From Lachnospiraceae bacterium (lineage in GTDB: Bacteria > Bacillota > Clostridia > Lachnospirales > Lachnospiraceae): a stretch of 64,000 nucleotides of DNA. The notes beneath the pieces are model-generated. The model did no database searches. It saw only the letters and a program-made list of their open reading frames with translations, and had not been told where the DNA came from. Position numbers and translations under genes: made by a program. The stretch is from positions 42,298-106,297 of the forward strand of contig JAFQLS010000013.1 of NCBI GenBank assembly GCA_017396555.1, given 5' to 3'. Of the stretch, positions 37,586-46,921 are shown in pieces; the first letter of the stretch is position 1; each line of letters begins with the position of its first letter.

Positions 37586-38512
37586 TTGTTAAATGCTAAG
37601 GATACAAACACAACAATATATAAGGCTGGTTCTTCTTCGTATTTAACATCAGGTAAAATAAAAATTGTTGCAGATGAAATTGTTTCGTATGGTGTAGAAT
37701 TTAGCAAAATGATTAAGACGGATATTTATGCAACAGGTGGAGATAGTGGAGGAGTTGTATATGGATATATTAAAAAAAGTTATATTAAAAAGCTGGGCAA
37801 TTATAACAATATAAATTATATAAATATTAGTTATGATATATCAGAAGAAGAACTTAATCAAAGGATAGGAGATATATTAGAGTCTTATGATGAGTTAGTG
37901 CAAGTATCTGATTTAAAAGTGGATAGCGATGATATTATATCTATAGACATAAAAATAACGAATAAGGATGATATAATTTACCAAGAGAAAGATATTCTTT
38001 TGAATATGAAAAATTTTTCATATGATGAAGAATTGAAAAATTATATTATAGGGTGTAAAGTAGAAAAAGATTATAAATTTCAATGGAAAGTTCCAAAAGA
38101 ACAACAATATGAGGATATAGCAGGAAATATGGTTGATGTATACTTGTTTATAAATAGTATATATGAGTATATACAGTATGATTTGAATGATGAATTTGTT
38201 GTACAGAAGTTAGGATATAAGAATACAAGTGAATTTGTAAATGATTAAAAAAAAGAAATGGAAGTGGAAAATGCAGAAAGAGCATATGTTCAAGAATCCT
38301 ATATTGCATTGAATCAGGTTGTTAAAGAGAGTGACTTTAATATGGATAAGGACGAGATGCTAGAATATGCGCTTCATTATGTTGAACAATATCAAGATAT
38401 TGCGGAAGTTAGTAATATGTCATTTGCTGAATATGGAAAGAAAAGTTTTGGCTTTTCAGAAAAGGTGTTTGAATTGATGAGAAGGGAGGGTACTTTTAGT
38501 GAAAAAAATTAG
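37586..38512 (+). pseudogene. Chimeric gene remnant: trypsin-like C-terminus joined to trigger-factor-like fragment
   Basis: This frame has no start codon with an SD; a TAA stands two codons before TTG 37586. The first 60 residues look like the end of a chymotrypsin-fold protease, with the serine motif TGGDSGG but no His or Asp part. From about residue 66 (YIKKLGNYNNINYINISYD) it changes to the N-terminal part of a trigger-factor-like isomerase. An in-frame TAA at 38246-38248 then interrupts it; the same frame continues from 38249 to 38512 (ENAERAYVQESYIALNQ). I read it as a deletion fusion of two genes plus a nonsense mutation. Confidence 0.6.
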
Positions 38513-39347
38513 TTTGATTTTGATATGTATGGCAATTTTAGTTATAAATATTTCGTGTTCTATGAATAATGAAAAAGGCGAAATAACTAAAGAAAGCAGT
38601 GAGATAGAGTCAATTACAAAAGATGAAACAACCACACGGGAACGAAAAATTGAGGAATATACTAACGTTTATGGTAAAATAGATATTTATAAAGAAATAC
38701 AAGCAAATCCCAAGGAGGATTTTGTGTACCATCTAAATAGTGATAATAATATAGTTATAGATGAATACATAGGTAAAGATGCTCTTTTAGTATTTCCGAA
38801 TGAAATAGACGGAAAGGCTGTTACAGAGATTGGTAAGTTAGAAAAGAATAATTATGTTACAGATATTCAAATAGGTGTGTCGGTTAAGAAAATAGCGGAT
38901 TATGCTTTTAGTGAATGGGAGAAATTAAAACAGGTTTCGATTTTTGTTGATAAAGAATACATAGGTAATGGTGCGTTTGCTAAATGTCCAAATCTTGAAT
39001 TGGCAGCTATTGGAGATGCAGACAAATTAGGAGAGGGTATATTTTATGAGTGTAATAAACTTAAAGAAGTAAGAGTTGAAGGTAATATAAATATATTGCC
39101 TAAAGATACATTCGCCGGATGTGTAGCATTAGAAGATGTAAGATTATCTTTGGAACTTGAATCGATAGAAGAAGGTTGCTTTGATAAATGTGCTTCGATA
39201 CAAAGTATTTATTTATCCAAAAACGTAAATAGTATAAAATCATTTCCTAAAAATGCAAATATGATAGCATATAAGGATTCGTATGCATATCAATATGCAA
39301 AGGAAAATGGAATACAGATTGAATTAAATGATGCAGATTTGTATTGA
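38499..39347 (+). CDS. Lipoprotein with BspA-type leucine-rich repeats
   Basis: The 282-residue protein has a lipoprotein signal peptide (INISC, Cys about residue 20), a polar Thr/Glu/Ser linker, and about six LRR_5/BspA-like repeats (ADYAFSEWEKLKQVSI, GNGAFAKCPNLELAAI, PKDTFAGCVALEDVRL). Such repeats mediate surface binding or adhesion in many gut bacteria. Start GTG 38499 follows GGAGGG and overlaps the preceding remnant by 14 bases. The target is unknown. Confidence 0.82.
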   Translation: MKKISLILICMAILVINISCSMNNEKGEITKESSEIESITKDETTTRERKIEEYTNVYGKIDIYKEIQANPKEDFVYHLNSDNNIVIDEYIGKDALLVFPNEIDGKAVTEIGKLEKNNYVTDIQIGVSVKKIADYAFSEWEKLKQVSIFVDKEYIGNGAFAKCPNLELAAIGDADKLGEGIFYECNKLKEVRVEGNINILPKDTFAGCVALEDVRLSLELESIEEGCFDKCASIQSIYLSKNVNSIKSFPKNANMIAYKDSYAYQYAKENGIQIELNDADLY

Positions 39348-39356
39348 TAAAAAGTT

Positions 39357-39396
39357 AGGGAGATATAAAATTCAAAGACGAGTTTTATATCTCCCT
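39357..39396. terminator. Bidirectional terminator
   Basis: AGGGAGATATAAAA and TTTTATATCTCCCT form a perfect 14-bp stem between the convergent lipoprotein and argG genes. Confidence 0.85.
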
Positions 39397-39404
39397 ATAT
39401 ATTA

Positions 39405-40631
39405 CTATTTATTATTCTTCTTGCTTTCAGCAAGCTTCATTGCACGAACCTTTAATGGAAGTCCGAATAATGTGATAAATCCTGTTGCATCATTATGGTC
39501 GTATAAATCACCTGTTGTAAAGCTCGCAAGTGATTCGTCATATAATGAATATGGAGAAGTAGTACCGGCTTTGATTATGTTACCTTTGTATAATTTGAAC
39601 TTAACTTCACCAGTTACATATTCCTGTGTTGATTCTACAAATGCCTGTACAGCTTCACGAAGTGGTGTAAACCATTTTCCTTCATATACTATCTGAGCAA
39701 ATTTGTTACCCATATCCTTCTTAACTTCCATAGTAGCTCTGTCAAGAACTAATTCTTCGAGCTGATTATGAGCTTCCATAAGGATTGTTCCGCCCGGAGT
39801 TTCGTATACACCACGAGACTTCATACCAACTACACGATTTTCAACGATGTCGATGATACCAATACCATGTTTACCACCAAGCTCATTAAGCTTCTTAATA
39901 ATGTCAGCAACCTTCATCTGCTCACCGTTAACACTTGTAGGAACACCCTTTTCAAATGTCATAGTTACATATTCGCCTTCATCTGGAGCCTTTTCTGGTG
40001 TAACACCAAGAACAAGTAAGTGTTCATAGTTTGGTTCGTTTGCTGGGTCTTCAAGCTCAAGACCTTCGTGGCTGATGTGCCATAAGTTACGGTCACGGCT
40101 ATAGCTTGAATCCACTGCGAAAGGAAGGTCAATACCATGCTTCTTACAGTATTCGATTTCGGCTTCACGAGAATCCATTGTCCATACATCTGTCATTCTC
40201 CAAGGAGCGATTATCTTAATATCTGGAGCAAGTGCTTTAATACCAAGCTCGAAACGAATCTGATCGTTACCTTTACCTGTAGCACCGTGACAAATAGCAA
40301 CAGCGCCTTCTTTACGAGCTATTTCAACAAGTCTTTTTGCAATTCCCGGACGAGCCATAGAAGTACCAAGAAGATATTTGTTTTCGTATACAGCGCCTGC
40401 CTGTACACAAGGTACAATATAGTCTTCGCAGAACTCATCTGTAATATCTTCTATATATAATTTAGTAGCGCCTGAAAGCTTTGCTCTTTCATCAAGTCCA
40501 TCTAATTCATTTCCCTGACCGCAGTCAATACAACAGCAGATAACTTCGTAATCAAAGTTTTCCTTTAACCATGGGATAATAGCAGTAGTATCAAGACCAC
40601 CAGAGTAAGCTAAAACAACTTTTTCTTTCAT
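39405..40631 (-). CDS. argG: Argininosuccinate synthase
   Basis: ArgG joins citrulline and aspartate with ATP to argininosuccinate. The 408-residue protein has the PP-loop (AYSGGLDTT, residues 8-16) and the family's [13 protein letters not shown] and [11 protein letters not shown] segments. The start is [12 protein letters not shown] with a GGAGG SD. It is transcribed away from argJBD, with ArgR-type boxes between. argH is not in the window. Confidence 0.97.
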   Translation of the reverse strand: MKEKVVLAYSGGLDTTAIIPWLKENFDYEVICCCIDCGQGNELDGLDERAKLSGATKLYIEDITDEFCEDYIVPCVQAGAVYENKYLLGTSMARPGIAKRLVEIARKEGAVAICHGATGKGNDQIRFELGIKALAPDIKIIAPWRMTDVWTMDSREAEIEYCKKHGIDLPFAVDSSYSRDRNLWHISHEGLELEDPANEPNYEHLLVLGVTPEKAPDEGEYVTMTFEKGVPTSVNGEQMKVADIIKKLNELGGKHGIGIIDIVENRVVGMKSRGVYETPGGTILMEAHNQLEELVLDRATMEVKKDMGNKFAQIVYEGKWFTPLREAVQAFVESTQEYVTGEVKFKLYKGNIIKAGTTSPYSLYDESLASFTTGDLYDHNDATGFITLFGLPLKVRAMKLAESKKNNK

Positions 40632-40688
40632 TATAAATATACCTCCGTATGTATTATTAATAAATATTCATATTAAATGACTACAACT

Positions 40689-40717
40689 ACTATACAACAC
40701 GACTTGTATAAATGCAA
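40689..40717 (-). promoter_or_regulatory. argG promoter overlapped by an ARG-box-like palindrome
   Basis: On the minus strand TTGCAT (40712-40717), 17 bases and TATAGT (40689-40694) form a promoter. The palindrome-like TTGTATAAATGCAA (40704-40717) covers its -35, which suits ArgR repression. Confidence 0.6.
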
Positions 40718-40734
40718 GCAAAAATTGAATATAG

Positions 40735-40752
40735 TTGAATAAAAATGTATAA
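40735..40752. promoter_or_regulatory. Candidate ARG box 1 (ArgR operator)
   Basis: TTGAATAAAAATGTATAA matches the TGnATwwwwATnCA-type ArgR half-site pair with one clear mismatch. It lies between argG and argJ, upstream of both promoters. Confidence 0.5.
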
Positions 40753-40837
40753 ATACAAAAAAACAGTTGCATAATATGCATAAAATATGTATAATTATGC
40801 TAACAGAAATTTGCATAAGCAGTAAGATGTAAGATGA

Positions 40838-40882
40838 TGCATAAATATTCTTATGGAAAAATTTCTGATATGGTATTATAAT
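40838..40882 (+). promoter_or_regulatory. argJ promoter region with candidate ARG box 2
   Basis: TGCATAAATATTCT (40838-40851) fits the ArgR consensus except its last base. It sits at about the -35 position relative to TATAAT (40877-40882). A further palindrome, TGCATAATATGCA, lies near 40770-40785. The cluster supports arginine repression of argJBD. Confidence 0.5.
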
Positions 40883-40911
40883 AAAGAAGATTTTGAAATG
40901 GAGGTTTTATT

Positions 40912-42144
40912 ATGGTAGAAATTATTACCGGTGGTATTACAGCACCAAAAGGATACAGCGCAACAGGACTTCGCGTTGGTATTAAGGAAGGTCAGTCGAC
41001 TAAAAAAGATATGGCTATGGTGTATAGTGAAAGACCTTGTAAAGCGGCAGGTACATTTACTACTAACGTAGTAAAAGCGGCTCCGGTGAAATTTGATAGA
41101 CAGGTTATAGATAGTAATGAAGAAGTTTGTGCAATAGTTGTAAATAGTGGCGTTGCCAATGCATGTACAGGTTCAGAAGGAATGAGCTATTGCGAGGAAA
41201 TGGCAAAGACAACAGCAAATGTACTTAATATATCTGAAAAGGGAGTTTTGGTTGCATCAACAGGAGTTATCGGTAAACAGCTTCCTATGGATAAAATTAA
41301 TGAAGGAATTAAACTTATGGCGCCTAAGCTTGGCACCTCTTTTGAGGATGCAACGCTTGCAGCAGAGGCAATTATGACAACGGATACACACAGCAAGCAG
41401 ATTGCCGTTAAGACAACTATAGATGGAAAAGAAGTTACTATAGGTGGTATGTGTAAGGGTTCAGGAATGATACATATTAATATGTGTACAATGCTCGGTT
41501 TTATTACAACTGATGTAGCTATTTCGAAGAAAATGCTTCAGAAGGCGCTTAGTGATGATATAGTTGATACATTTAATATGGTATCTGTTGATGGAGATAC
41601 ATCAACCAATGATACAGTGCTCCTGCTTGCAAATGGTTTGGCTGGAAATAAAGAAATAACAGAGGAAAATGAAGACTACATAGAATTTACAAAAGCACTT
41701 AATACAGTTACAACATTTCTTTCACGTCAGATTGCAGGCGATGGAGAAGGTTGTACAGCTTTGTTTGAGGTTAAGGTTCTAAATGCGGCTACAAAAGAAA
41801 AGGCAGTTACACTCAGTAAATCAATAGTAACCTCATCACTTACTAAAGCTGCAATATACGGACATGATGCAAACTGGGGAAGAATACTTTGTGCAATGGG
41901 ATATTCAGGTGCAGAATTTGATCCCGAGGTAGTGGATATTTATTTTGAAAGTGCTGCAGGTAAAATTAAAATTGTTGAAAATGGTGTTGCAACAGATTAT
42001 AGTGAAGAAGAAGCAACAAAGATTTTGTCTGAGTCAGAAGTTACAGCTATTGCAGATATTAAGGAGGGTTCACAATGTGCAACTGCATGGGGATGTGACC
42101 TCACTTATGATTATGTTAAGATAAATGCGGACTATCGTTCGTAG
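40912..42144 (+). CDS. argJ: Bifunctional ornithine acetyltransferase / N-acetylglutamate synthase
   Basis: ArgJ recycles the acetyl group from N-acetylornithine to glutamate, giving the cyclic arginine pathway. The 410-residue precursor is expected to self-cleave before Thr193 in KGSGMIHINMC-TMLGF; the usual Ala before the nucleophile is Cys here. GHDANWGRI near the C-terminus is also conserved. SD GGAGG precedes ATG 40912. It is the first gene of argJBD; argC is missing from the cluster. Confidence 0.96.
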   Translation: MVEIITGGITAPKGYSATGLRVGIKEGQSTKKDMAMVYSERPCKAAGTFTTNVVKAAPVKFDRQVIDSNEEVCAIVVNSGVANACTGSEGMSYCEEMAKTTANVLNISEKGVLVASTGVIGKQLPMDKINEGIKLMAPKLGTSFEDATLAAEAIMTTDTHSKQIAVKTTIDGKEVTIGGMCKGSGMIHINMCTMLGFITTDVAISKKMLQKALSDDIVDTFNMVSVDGDTSTNDTVLLLANGLAGNKEITEENEDYIEFTKALNTVTTFLSRQIAGDGEGCTALFEVKVLNAATKEKAVTLSKSIVTSSLTKAAIYGHDANWGRILCAMGYSGAEFDPEVVDIYFESAAGKIKIVENGVATDYSEEEATKILSESEVTAIADIKEGSQCATAWGCDLTYDYVKINADYRS

Positions 42145-42165
42145 GAAGATGAAAGGATTAGAACT

Positions 42166-43062
42166 ATGGAAAAAGAAATGCAGGAATTTTTGGATAAAGC
42201 TAATGTGTTAATCGAGGCATTGCCTTATATACAGAGATTTAACAGAAAAATTATTGTTGTTAAGTATGGTGGAAGTGCTATGGTTGATGACGAGCTTAAG
42301 AAAAGAGTTATTCAGGATGTAACATTACTTAAGTTAGTCGGATTCAAGCCAATTATTGTTCATGGTGGCGGTAAAGAGATAAGTTCATGGGTTAGTAAGG
42401 CTGGTATGGAGCCAAAGTTCATCAATGGTCTTAGAGTAACTGATGCGGCTACGATGGAAATTGCTGAGATGGTACTTAACAGAGTTGGTAAGTCGCTTGT
42501 TAGCATGGTACAGGAATTAGGAGTGAATGCTATCGGAATAAGTGGTAAAGATGGCAAGCTTCTTAAGGTAGAGAAGAAGTTGGCAGGAGGAGAAGATGTT
42601 GGCTTCGTAGGTGAAGTAACAGAAGTAAATGCAAAAGTGTTATATGATCTTCTTGAAAAAGATTTTCTTCCGATTGTATGTCCTATTGGTCTTGATGATG
42701 AATATAATTCTTACAATATAAATGCAGATGATGCTGCATGTGCCATTGCGAAGGCTGTTAATGCAGAGAAATTAGCTTTCTTAACTGATATTGAAGGTGT
42801 ATACAGAGATCCGGCTGATAAGAGTACACTTATTTCAGAGCTGTATGTATCAGAGGCAAATGAATTGCTTAAGAGTGGGAATATTGGTGGAGGAATGCTT
42901 CCAAAACTTAATAATTGTATTGATGCCATTGAAAATGGTGTATCAAGAGTTCATATTCTTGACGGAAGAATACCACACTGTCTCTTGCTTGAGATATTTA
43001 CTAATAAAGGAATTGGTACAGCAATTCTTGGAGACGAAGAAGCTAAGTATTATCATAAATAA
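42166..43062 (+). CDS. argB: Acetylglutamate kinase
   Basis: ArgB phosphorylates N-acetylglutamate. The 298-residue protein has VVKYGGSAM and VHGGGKEI for phosphate and substrate binding, the NADDAA segment, and LTDIEGVY. An N-terminal helix of about 20 residues ([17 protein letters not shown]) is the type seen in hexameric, arginine-inhibited enzymes, so feedback control is likely. It lies 21 bases after argJ. Confidence 0.97.
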   Translation: MEKEMQEFLDKANVLIEALPYIQRFNRKIIVVKYGGSAMVDDELKKRVIQDVTLLKLVGFKPIIVHGGGKEISSWVSKAGMEPKFINGLRVTDAATMEIAEMVLNRVGKSLVSMVQELGVNAIGISGKDGKLLKVEKKLAGGEDVGFVGEVTEVNAKVLYDLLEKDFLPIVCPIGLDDEYNSYNINADDAACAIAKAVNAEKLAFLTDIEGVYRDPADKSTLISELYVSEANELLKSGNIGGGMLPKLNNCIDAIENGVSRVHILDGRIPHCLLLEIFTNKGIGTAILGDEEAKYYHK

Positions 43063-43086
43063 TTTACGGAAATGTGAGGTGTAATT

Positions 43087-44280
43087 ATGAACGCACAGGA
43101 ATATATGGAGGAAGCTGACAAGCATCTTCTTCATACATATAATCGCTATAAAATTGTTCTTGAAAAAGGCGATGGAGTGTATCTGTATGATATAAATGGA
43201 AAAAAATATCTGGATATGGCAGCAGGTATTGCGGTATTTGCATTTGGATATAACAATAAGGAATACAATGATGCATTAAAGTCACAGATTGATAAGCTTA
43301 TACATACATCGAACCTTTATTATAACGTACCGGCAACAGAGGCTGCTTCTAAGCTTACAAAAGCTGCCGGAATGGACAGGGTTTTCTTTACAAATAGTGG
43401 TGCTGAAGCGATTGAAGGTGCTATTAAGCTTGCTAGAAAATATGCTTTTAATAAAGATGGCAGTAATGACCATGAGATTATAGCTATGAATCATTCTTTC
43501 CACGGAAGAACTATGGGAGCTTTGTCAGTTACAGGTAATCCTAAATACCAGGAAGCATTTAAGCCTATGATCGGAAATGTCAGGTTTGCAGATTTTAACG
43601 ACCTTGACAGTGTTAAGAGTCTGGTAAATGAAAAAACCTGTGCGATTATTTTTGAAGCTGTTCAGGGCGAAGGTGGAATATATCCTGCAACAAATGAATT
43701 TATGGATGGTGTTAAGAAAATTTGTGAAGAAAATGACATACTTCTTATATTAGATGAAATTCAGTGTGGTATGGGTAGAACAGGAACAATGTTTGCATAT
43801 CAGCAGTATGGAATTGAACCTGATATTGTTACAAGTGCTAAGGCTCTTGGCTGTGGTGTGCCTGTTGGAGCATTTATGGCAAAAGAAAAGGTTGCATCGG
43901 CTATGGTTCCGGGAGATCATGGTTCAACATATGGTGGAAATCCATTTGTTACGGCTGCAGTGAATAAAGTATTTGATATGTTTGAAAGTATGAATATTCT
44001 TGAAAACGTCAATACTGTATCTGAATATTTATCAGAAGAATTAGACAAGCTTGTAGCGGATTATGATATTATTACAGCTCACAGAGGTAAAGGATTTATG
44101 CAGGGACTTGTTGTAACAACCCCTGTAAATGATATTGTAGTTAAGGCTTTGGAAAAGGGGCTTATAGTTATTTCGGCTGGAAAAGATGTATTAAGATTTG
44201 TTCCGCCACTTATTATTTCCAAAGAAAATGTAGATGAAATGATAGAAATTCTTCGTAGTATATTAGATGATATTTCATAA
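43087..44280 (+). CDS. argD: Acetylornithine aminotransferase
   Basis: ArgD is a PLP enzyme that converts N-acetylglutamate semialdehyde to N-acetylornithine. The 397-residue protein has the class III features: NSGAEAIEGAIKLAR, the NHSFHGRTMGALS block, LDEIQCGMGRTG, and the PLP lysine in TSAKALGCGVPVGA. The start follows GAGGTG. It ends the arg operon; the next gene begins 11 bases later and may be cotranscribed. Confidence 0.95.
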   Translation: MNAQEYMEEADKHLLHTYNRYKIVLEKGDGVYLYDINGKKYLDMAAGIAVFAFGYNNKEYNDALKSQIDKLIHTSNLYYNVPATEAASKLTKAAGMDRVFFTNSGAEAIEGAIKLARKYAFNKDGSNDHEIIAMNHSFHGRTMGALSVTGNPKYQEAFKPMIGNVRFADFNDLDSVKSLVNEKTCAIIFEAVQGEGGIYPATNEFMDGVKKICEENDILLILDEIQCGMGRTGTMFAYQQYGIEPDIVTSAKALGCGVPVGAFMAKEKVASAMVPGDHGSTYGGNPFVTAAVNKVFDMFESMNILENVNTVSEYLSEELDKLVADYDIITAHRGKGFMQGLVVTTPVNDIVVKALEKGLIVISAGKDVLRFVPPLIISKENVDEMIEILRSILDDIS

Positions 44281-44291
44281 TGGGGTAGGAT

Positions 44292-45557
44292 ATGAAAAAG
44301 ACAGATAATAATAGAGAAAAAATAAATATAGTTTTAAGTGTTGTTGTTATGTTTATAATGGCAGCACTTGTTGTATTTGTATCGGGAAGATTATCTACGG
44401 ATGTTAGCGAGGATGAGAGTAATAGTGTTACCAAAGATGATGGAGAAGATAAACTTATAGTTTGGTATTATGACTCAATATACACTGATTATCTTAATGC
44501 TTTAAGCAAAGAATATGAAAAAAAATATGACGTAGAGCTTGAGGTGGTAAAGGTAAGCCCAGACGGATATCTTGAAGCCATAAATACTGCAAGTACTAAT
44601 GATGACGAATATCCGGATTTATATATTTTGCCGGAGGAAATGCTGGAAAAAGCATATCTTGGGGGATTGGCACAGATTAATGAACATGATAAACAGTATT
44701 CGGAGGATAATTTTAGTTCTGTGGCGTTATCTAGTATAACGTATAAAAATAAGAAGATAGCATATCCATTATCATTTGATACCTGTTTTCTTGCATATAA
44801 CAAGGAATATACGGAAGGAGCACCTGAAAGCTTCGAGGGGATTATAGAATATGCGGAAAACTTTGATGGAGAAAATTATCCGGATGTAAAAACGGTTATT
44901 GAATGGAATCCATCAGACATTTTTTATAATTATGGCTTTGTGGGTGCATATATGGAATGCGGTGGAATAAATGGTGATGATGCTTCTGTATTTGATGTGA
45001 CAAACGATAAAGTCAAGGATTCTCTTAAATACTATAAAAAGCTGCAGGAGTATTTTTCTATTGATATAGAAAACGCTAACGATAAAAGTGTTAAAACGGA
45101 TTTTGTAAAAGGAAAAATAGTATATACACTTGCCGGTATGGATTATTATAATTATTTTTTGAAAAAGGAATTAAAGCTTGGAGTTGCAAAGTTTCCAAAT
45201 TTGAAAAAGGATTTGCAATCAAGGTCTTTATCCATGACAAATGTTATTGTTGTTAATCCATTTTCGGATTATTTGCGCGAGGCTGAAAAATTGGCAATGT
45301 ATATGACCTATGATAAGCCGGAAATGGTATATGAGTATACAGGAAGGCTTGCACCGGCATTTTATGATTATGAGGATGAAAATCTGAATATTATTTTGGA
45401 TTGCTATGCACAATCAACTATAATGCCTAAGCTTATGAATTCGCTTGATTATAAGCAAAGACTTCAAAATACGCTTAATGTTATTTGGAATGGTGGTAGC
45501 ATTAAAGATAATTTGAATAAGCTAAGAGATGAAATGAGTATGGAAATGAAAAAATAA
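44292..45557 (+). CDS. Membrane-anchored extracellular solute-binding protein
   Basis: The 421-residue protein has a single N-terminal membrane helix (about residues 11-31, no lipobox), an acidic linker, and a two-lobe periplasmic-binding fold of the sugar-binding class (LIVWYYDSIYTDYL, YPDLYILPEE, YPLSFDTCFLAYN). No ABC permease or ATPase lies near, so it is an orphan that may serve a distant transporter or act as a sensor. It starts only 11 bases after argD. Confidence 0.75.
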   Translation: MKKTDNNREKINIVLSVVVMFIMAALVVFVSGRLSTDVSEDESNSVTKDDGEDKLIVWYYDSIYTDYLNALSKEYEKKYDVELEVVKVSPDGYLEAINTASTNDDEYPDLYILPEEMLEKAYLGGLAQINEHDKQYSEDNFSSVALSSITYKNKKIAYPLSFDTCFLAYNKEYTEGAPESFEGIIEYAENFDGENYPDVKTVIEWNPSDIFYNYGFVGAYMECGGINGDDASVFDVTNDKVKDSLKYYKKLQEYFSIDIENANDKSVKTDFVKGKIVYTLAGMDYYNYFLKKELKLGVAKFPNLKKDLQSRSLSMTNVIVVNPFSDYLREAEKLAMYMTYDKPEMVYEYTGRLAPAFYDYEDENLNIILDCYAQSTIMPKLMNSLDYKQRLQNTLNVIWNGGSIKDNLNKLRDEMSMEMKK

Positions 45558-45618
45558 TTTTTTTAGACTTGTTTTATTAAAATATTTTATGTAAAATAAA
45601 GCTTAATGTATTAGGTAG

Positions 45619-45637
45619 TCTCCCTTAGGCAAGGAGA
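45619..45637 (+). promoter_or_regulatory. Hairpin covering the comEA Shine-Dalgarno
   Basis: TCTCCCTT (45619-45626) can pair with AAGGAGA (45631-45637) over a four-base loop and one bulge. This hides the AAGGAG SD used by the start codon at 45646 and may keep translation low. Confidence 0.45.
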
Positions 45638-45645
45638 TGATTTGT

Positions 45646-46209
45646 ATGAAAAATTTAATAATATGTTTTATTGTTGCTATGGTATCGATTTTACAAGGAT
45701 GTGGTGATAGAAAAACTACTATTTCTGAGGATTTTGAAAAAGATGAATCTGTCTATGAATCAGAGACTCTTGAAACTACAGTCAAAGAATTGATATATGT
45801 GTATGTATGTGGTCAGGTTAAAAAACCGGGTGTATATGCGTTAGATTCAGGTTCGAGAGTGTGTGATGGGATAGAGCTGGCAGGTGGTGTTTTAAAAGAT
45901 GCATCACTGGATAATCTTAATCTTGCAGCACTGTTAGAGGATGGAGAGAAGTTGTATGTTTATTCAAAGGCTGAGGCATCTACTGCAATACTTGAAAATG
46001 TGCAAACGGATAATAAGCTTGTAAATATCAATACGGCATCTATTGATGAACTTATGGATTTGCCGGGAATAGGTAAAACCAGAGCAGAAGCAATAATTAA
46101 CTATAGAGATAATAATGGTTTGTTTGAATCTATAGAAGATATTATGAAGATAAACGGTATAAAGCAATCCGTTTTTGATAAGATTAAAGAATCAATATCA
46201 GTAAGATAA
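45646..46209 (+). CDS. comEA: ComEA-like DNA-binding lipoprotein
   Basis: ComEA binds incoming DNA at the cell surface during transformation. The 187-residue protein has a lipoprotein-type signal (LQGC, Cys about 19), an SLBB domain (YVCGQVKKPGVYAL) and two C-terminal helix-hairpin-helix motifs (NINTASIDELMDLPGIGKTR). I chose ATG 45646, nine bases after AAGGAG, over ATG 45637, which abuts it. A lipid anchor instead of the classic membrane helix is somewhat unusual. Confidence 0.88.
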   Translation: MKNLIICFIVAMVSILQGCGDRKTTISEDFEKDESVYESETLETTVKELIYVYVCGQVKKPGVYALDSGSRVCDGIELAGGVLKDASLDNLNLAALLEDGEKLYVYSKAEASTAILENVQTDNKLVNINTASIDELMDLPGIGKTRAEAIINYRDNNGLFESIEDIMKINGIKQSVFDKIKESISVR

Positions 46210-46230
46210 ATTTAGAAAAGAGGATTAGAC

Positions 46231-46920
46231 ATGGGGAATAAGATTTTAGTTGTTGATGATGAAAAATCTATTGTGAAGGGACTTAAATTTAGTCTGGAAA
46301 AAGAAAATATGGTTGTTGATTGTGCCTATGATGGCGAGGAAGCTGTTAATCTTGCAAAACAGAATGAATATGACATGGTATTATTAGATGTTATGTTGCC
46401 AAAGCTTGATGGTTTTGAAGTTTGCCAGAAGATAAGAGAATTTTCGAGTATGCCTATCATTATGCTTACTGCAAAAGGTGATGATATGGATAAAATACTC
46501 GGACTTGAGTATGGAGCAGATGATTATATTACTAAGCCTTTTAATATTTTAGAGGTAAAGGCTAGAATTAAGGCAATAATAAGAAGAAGCAGTAATTCAG
46601 AAAAGAAACAGGATAATTCAAAGGTTATTATTAAAGGTGAACTTAAGCTGGATTTGGAAAGTAGAAGAGTGTTTATTGAATCAAAGGAAATTAATCTTAC
46701 AGCTAAGGAATTTGATTTGTTAGAGCTTTTGATTACTAATCCTAATAAGGTGTACGGCAGGGAAAAGCTTCTTAGTATTGTTTGGGGATATGAATATCCG
46801 GGTGACGTTCGTACGGTTGATGTTCATGTGCGAAGATTACGTGAAAAAATTGAGACAAATCCAAGTGAACCAAAGTATGTATACACAAAATGGGGATTAG
46901 GATATTATTTCAAGGAGTAA
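46231..46920 (+). CDS. OmpR/PhoB-family response regulator
   Basis: The 229-residue protein has a receiver domain with phospho-acceptor Asp53 (LLDVMLPKLDGFEV) and the conserved Lys in TKPF. A winged-helix output domain follows (TAKEFDLLELL, VDVHVRRLREKI). It is the partner of the histidine kinase one base downstream. It resembles WalR/PhoP-type regulators, but targets are unknown. It sits between comEA and comEC. Confidence 0.93.
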   Translation: MGNKILVVDDEKSIVKGLKFSLEKENMVVDCAYDGEEAVNLAKQNEYDMVLLDVMLPKLDGFEVCQKIREFSSMPIIMLTAKGDDMDKILGLEYGADDYITKPFNILEVKARIKAIIRRSSNSEKKQDNSKVIIKGELKLDLESRRVFIESKEINLTAKEFDLLELLITNPNKVYGREKLLSIVWGYEYPGDVRTVDVHVRRLREKIETNPSEPKYVYTKWGLGYYFKE

Positions 46921-46921
46921 T

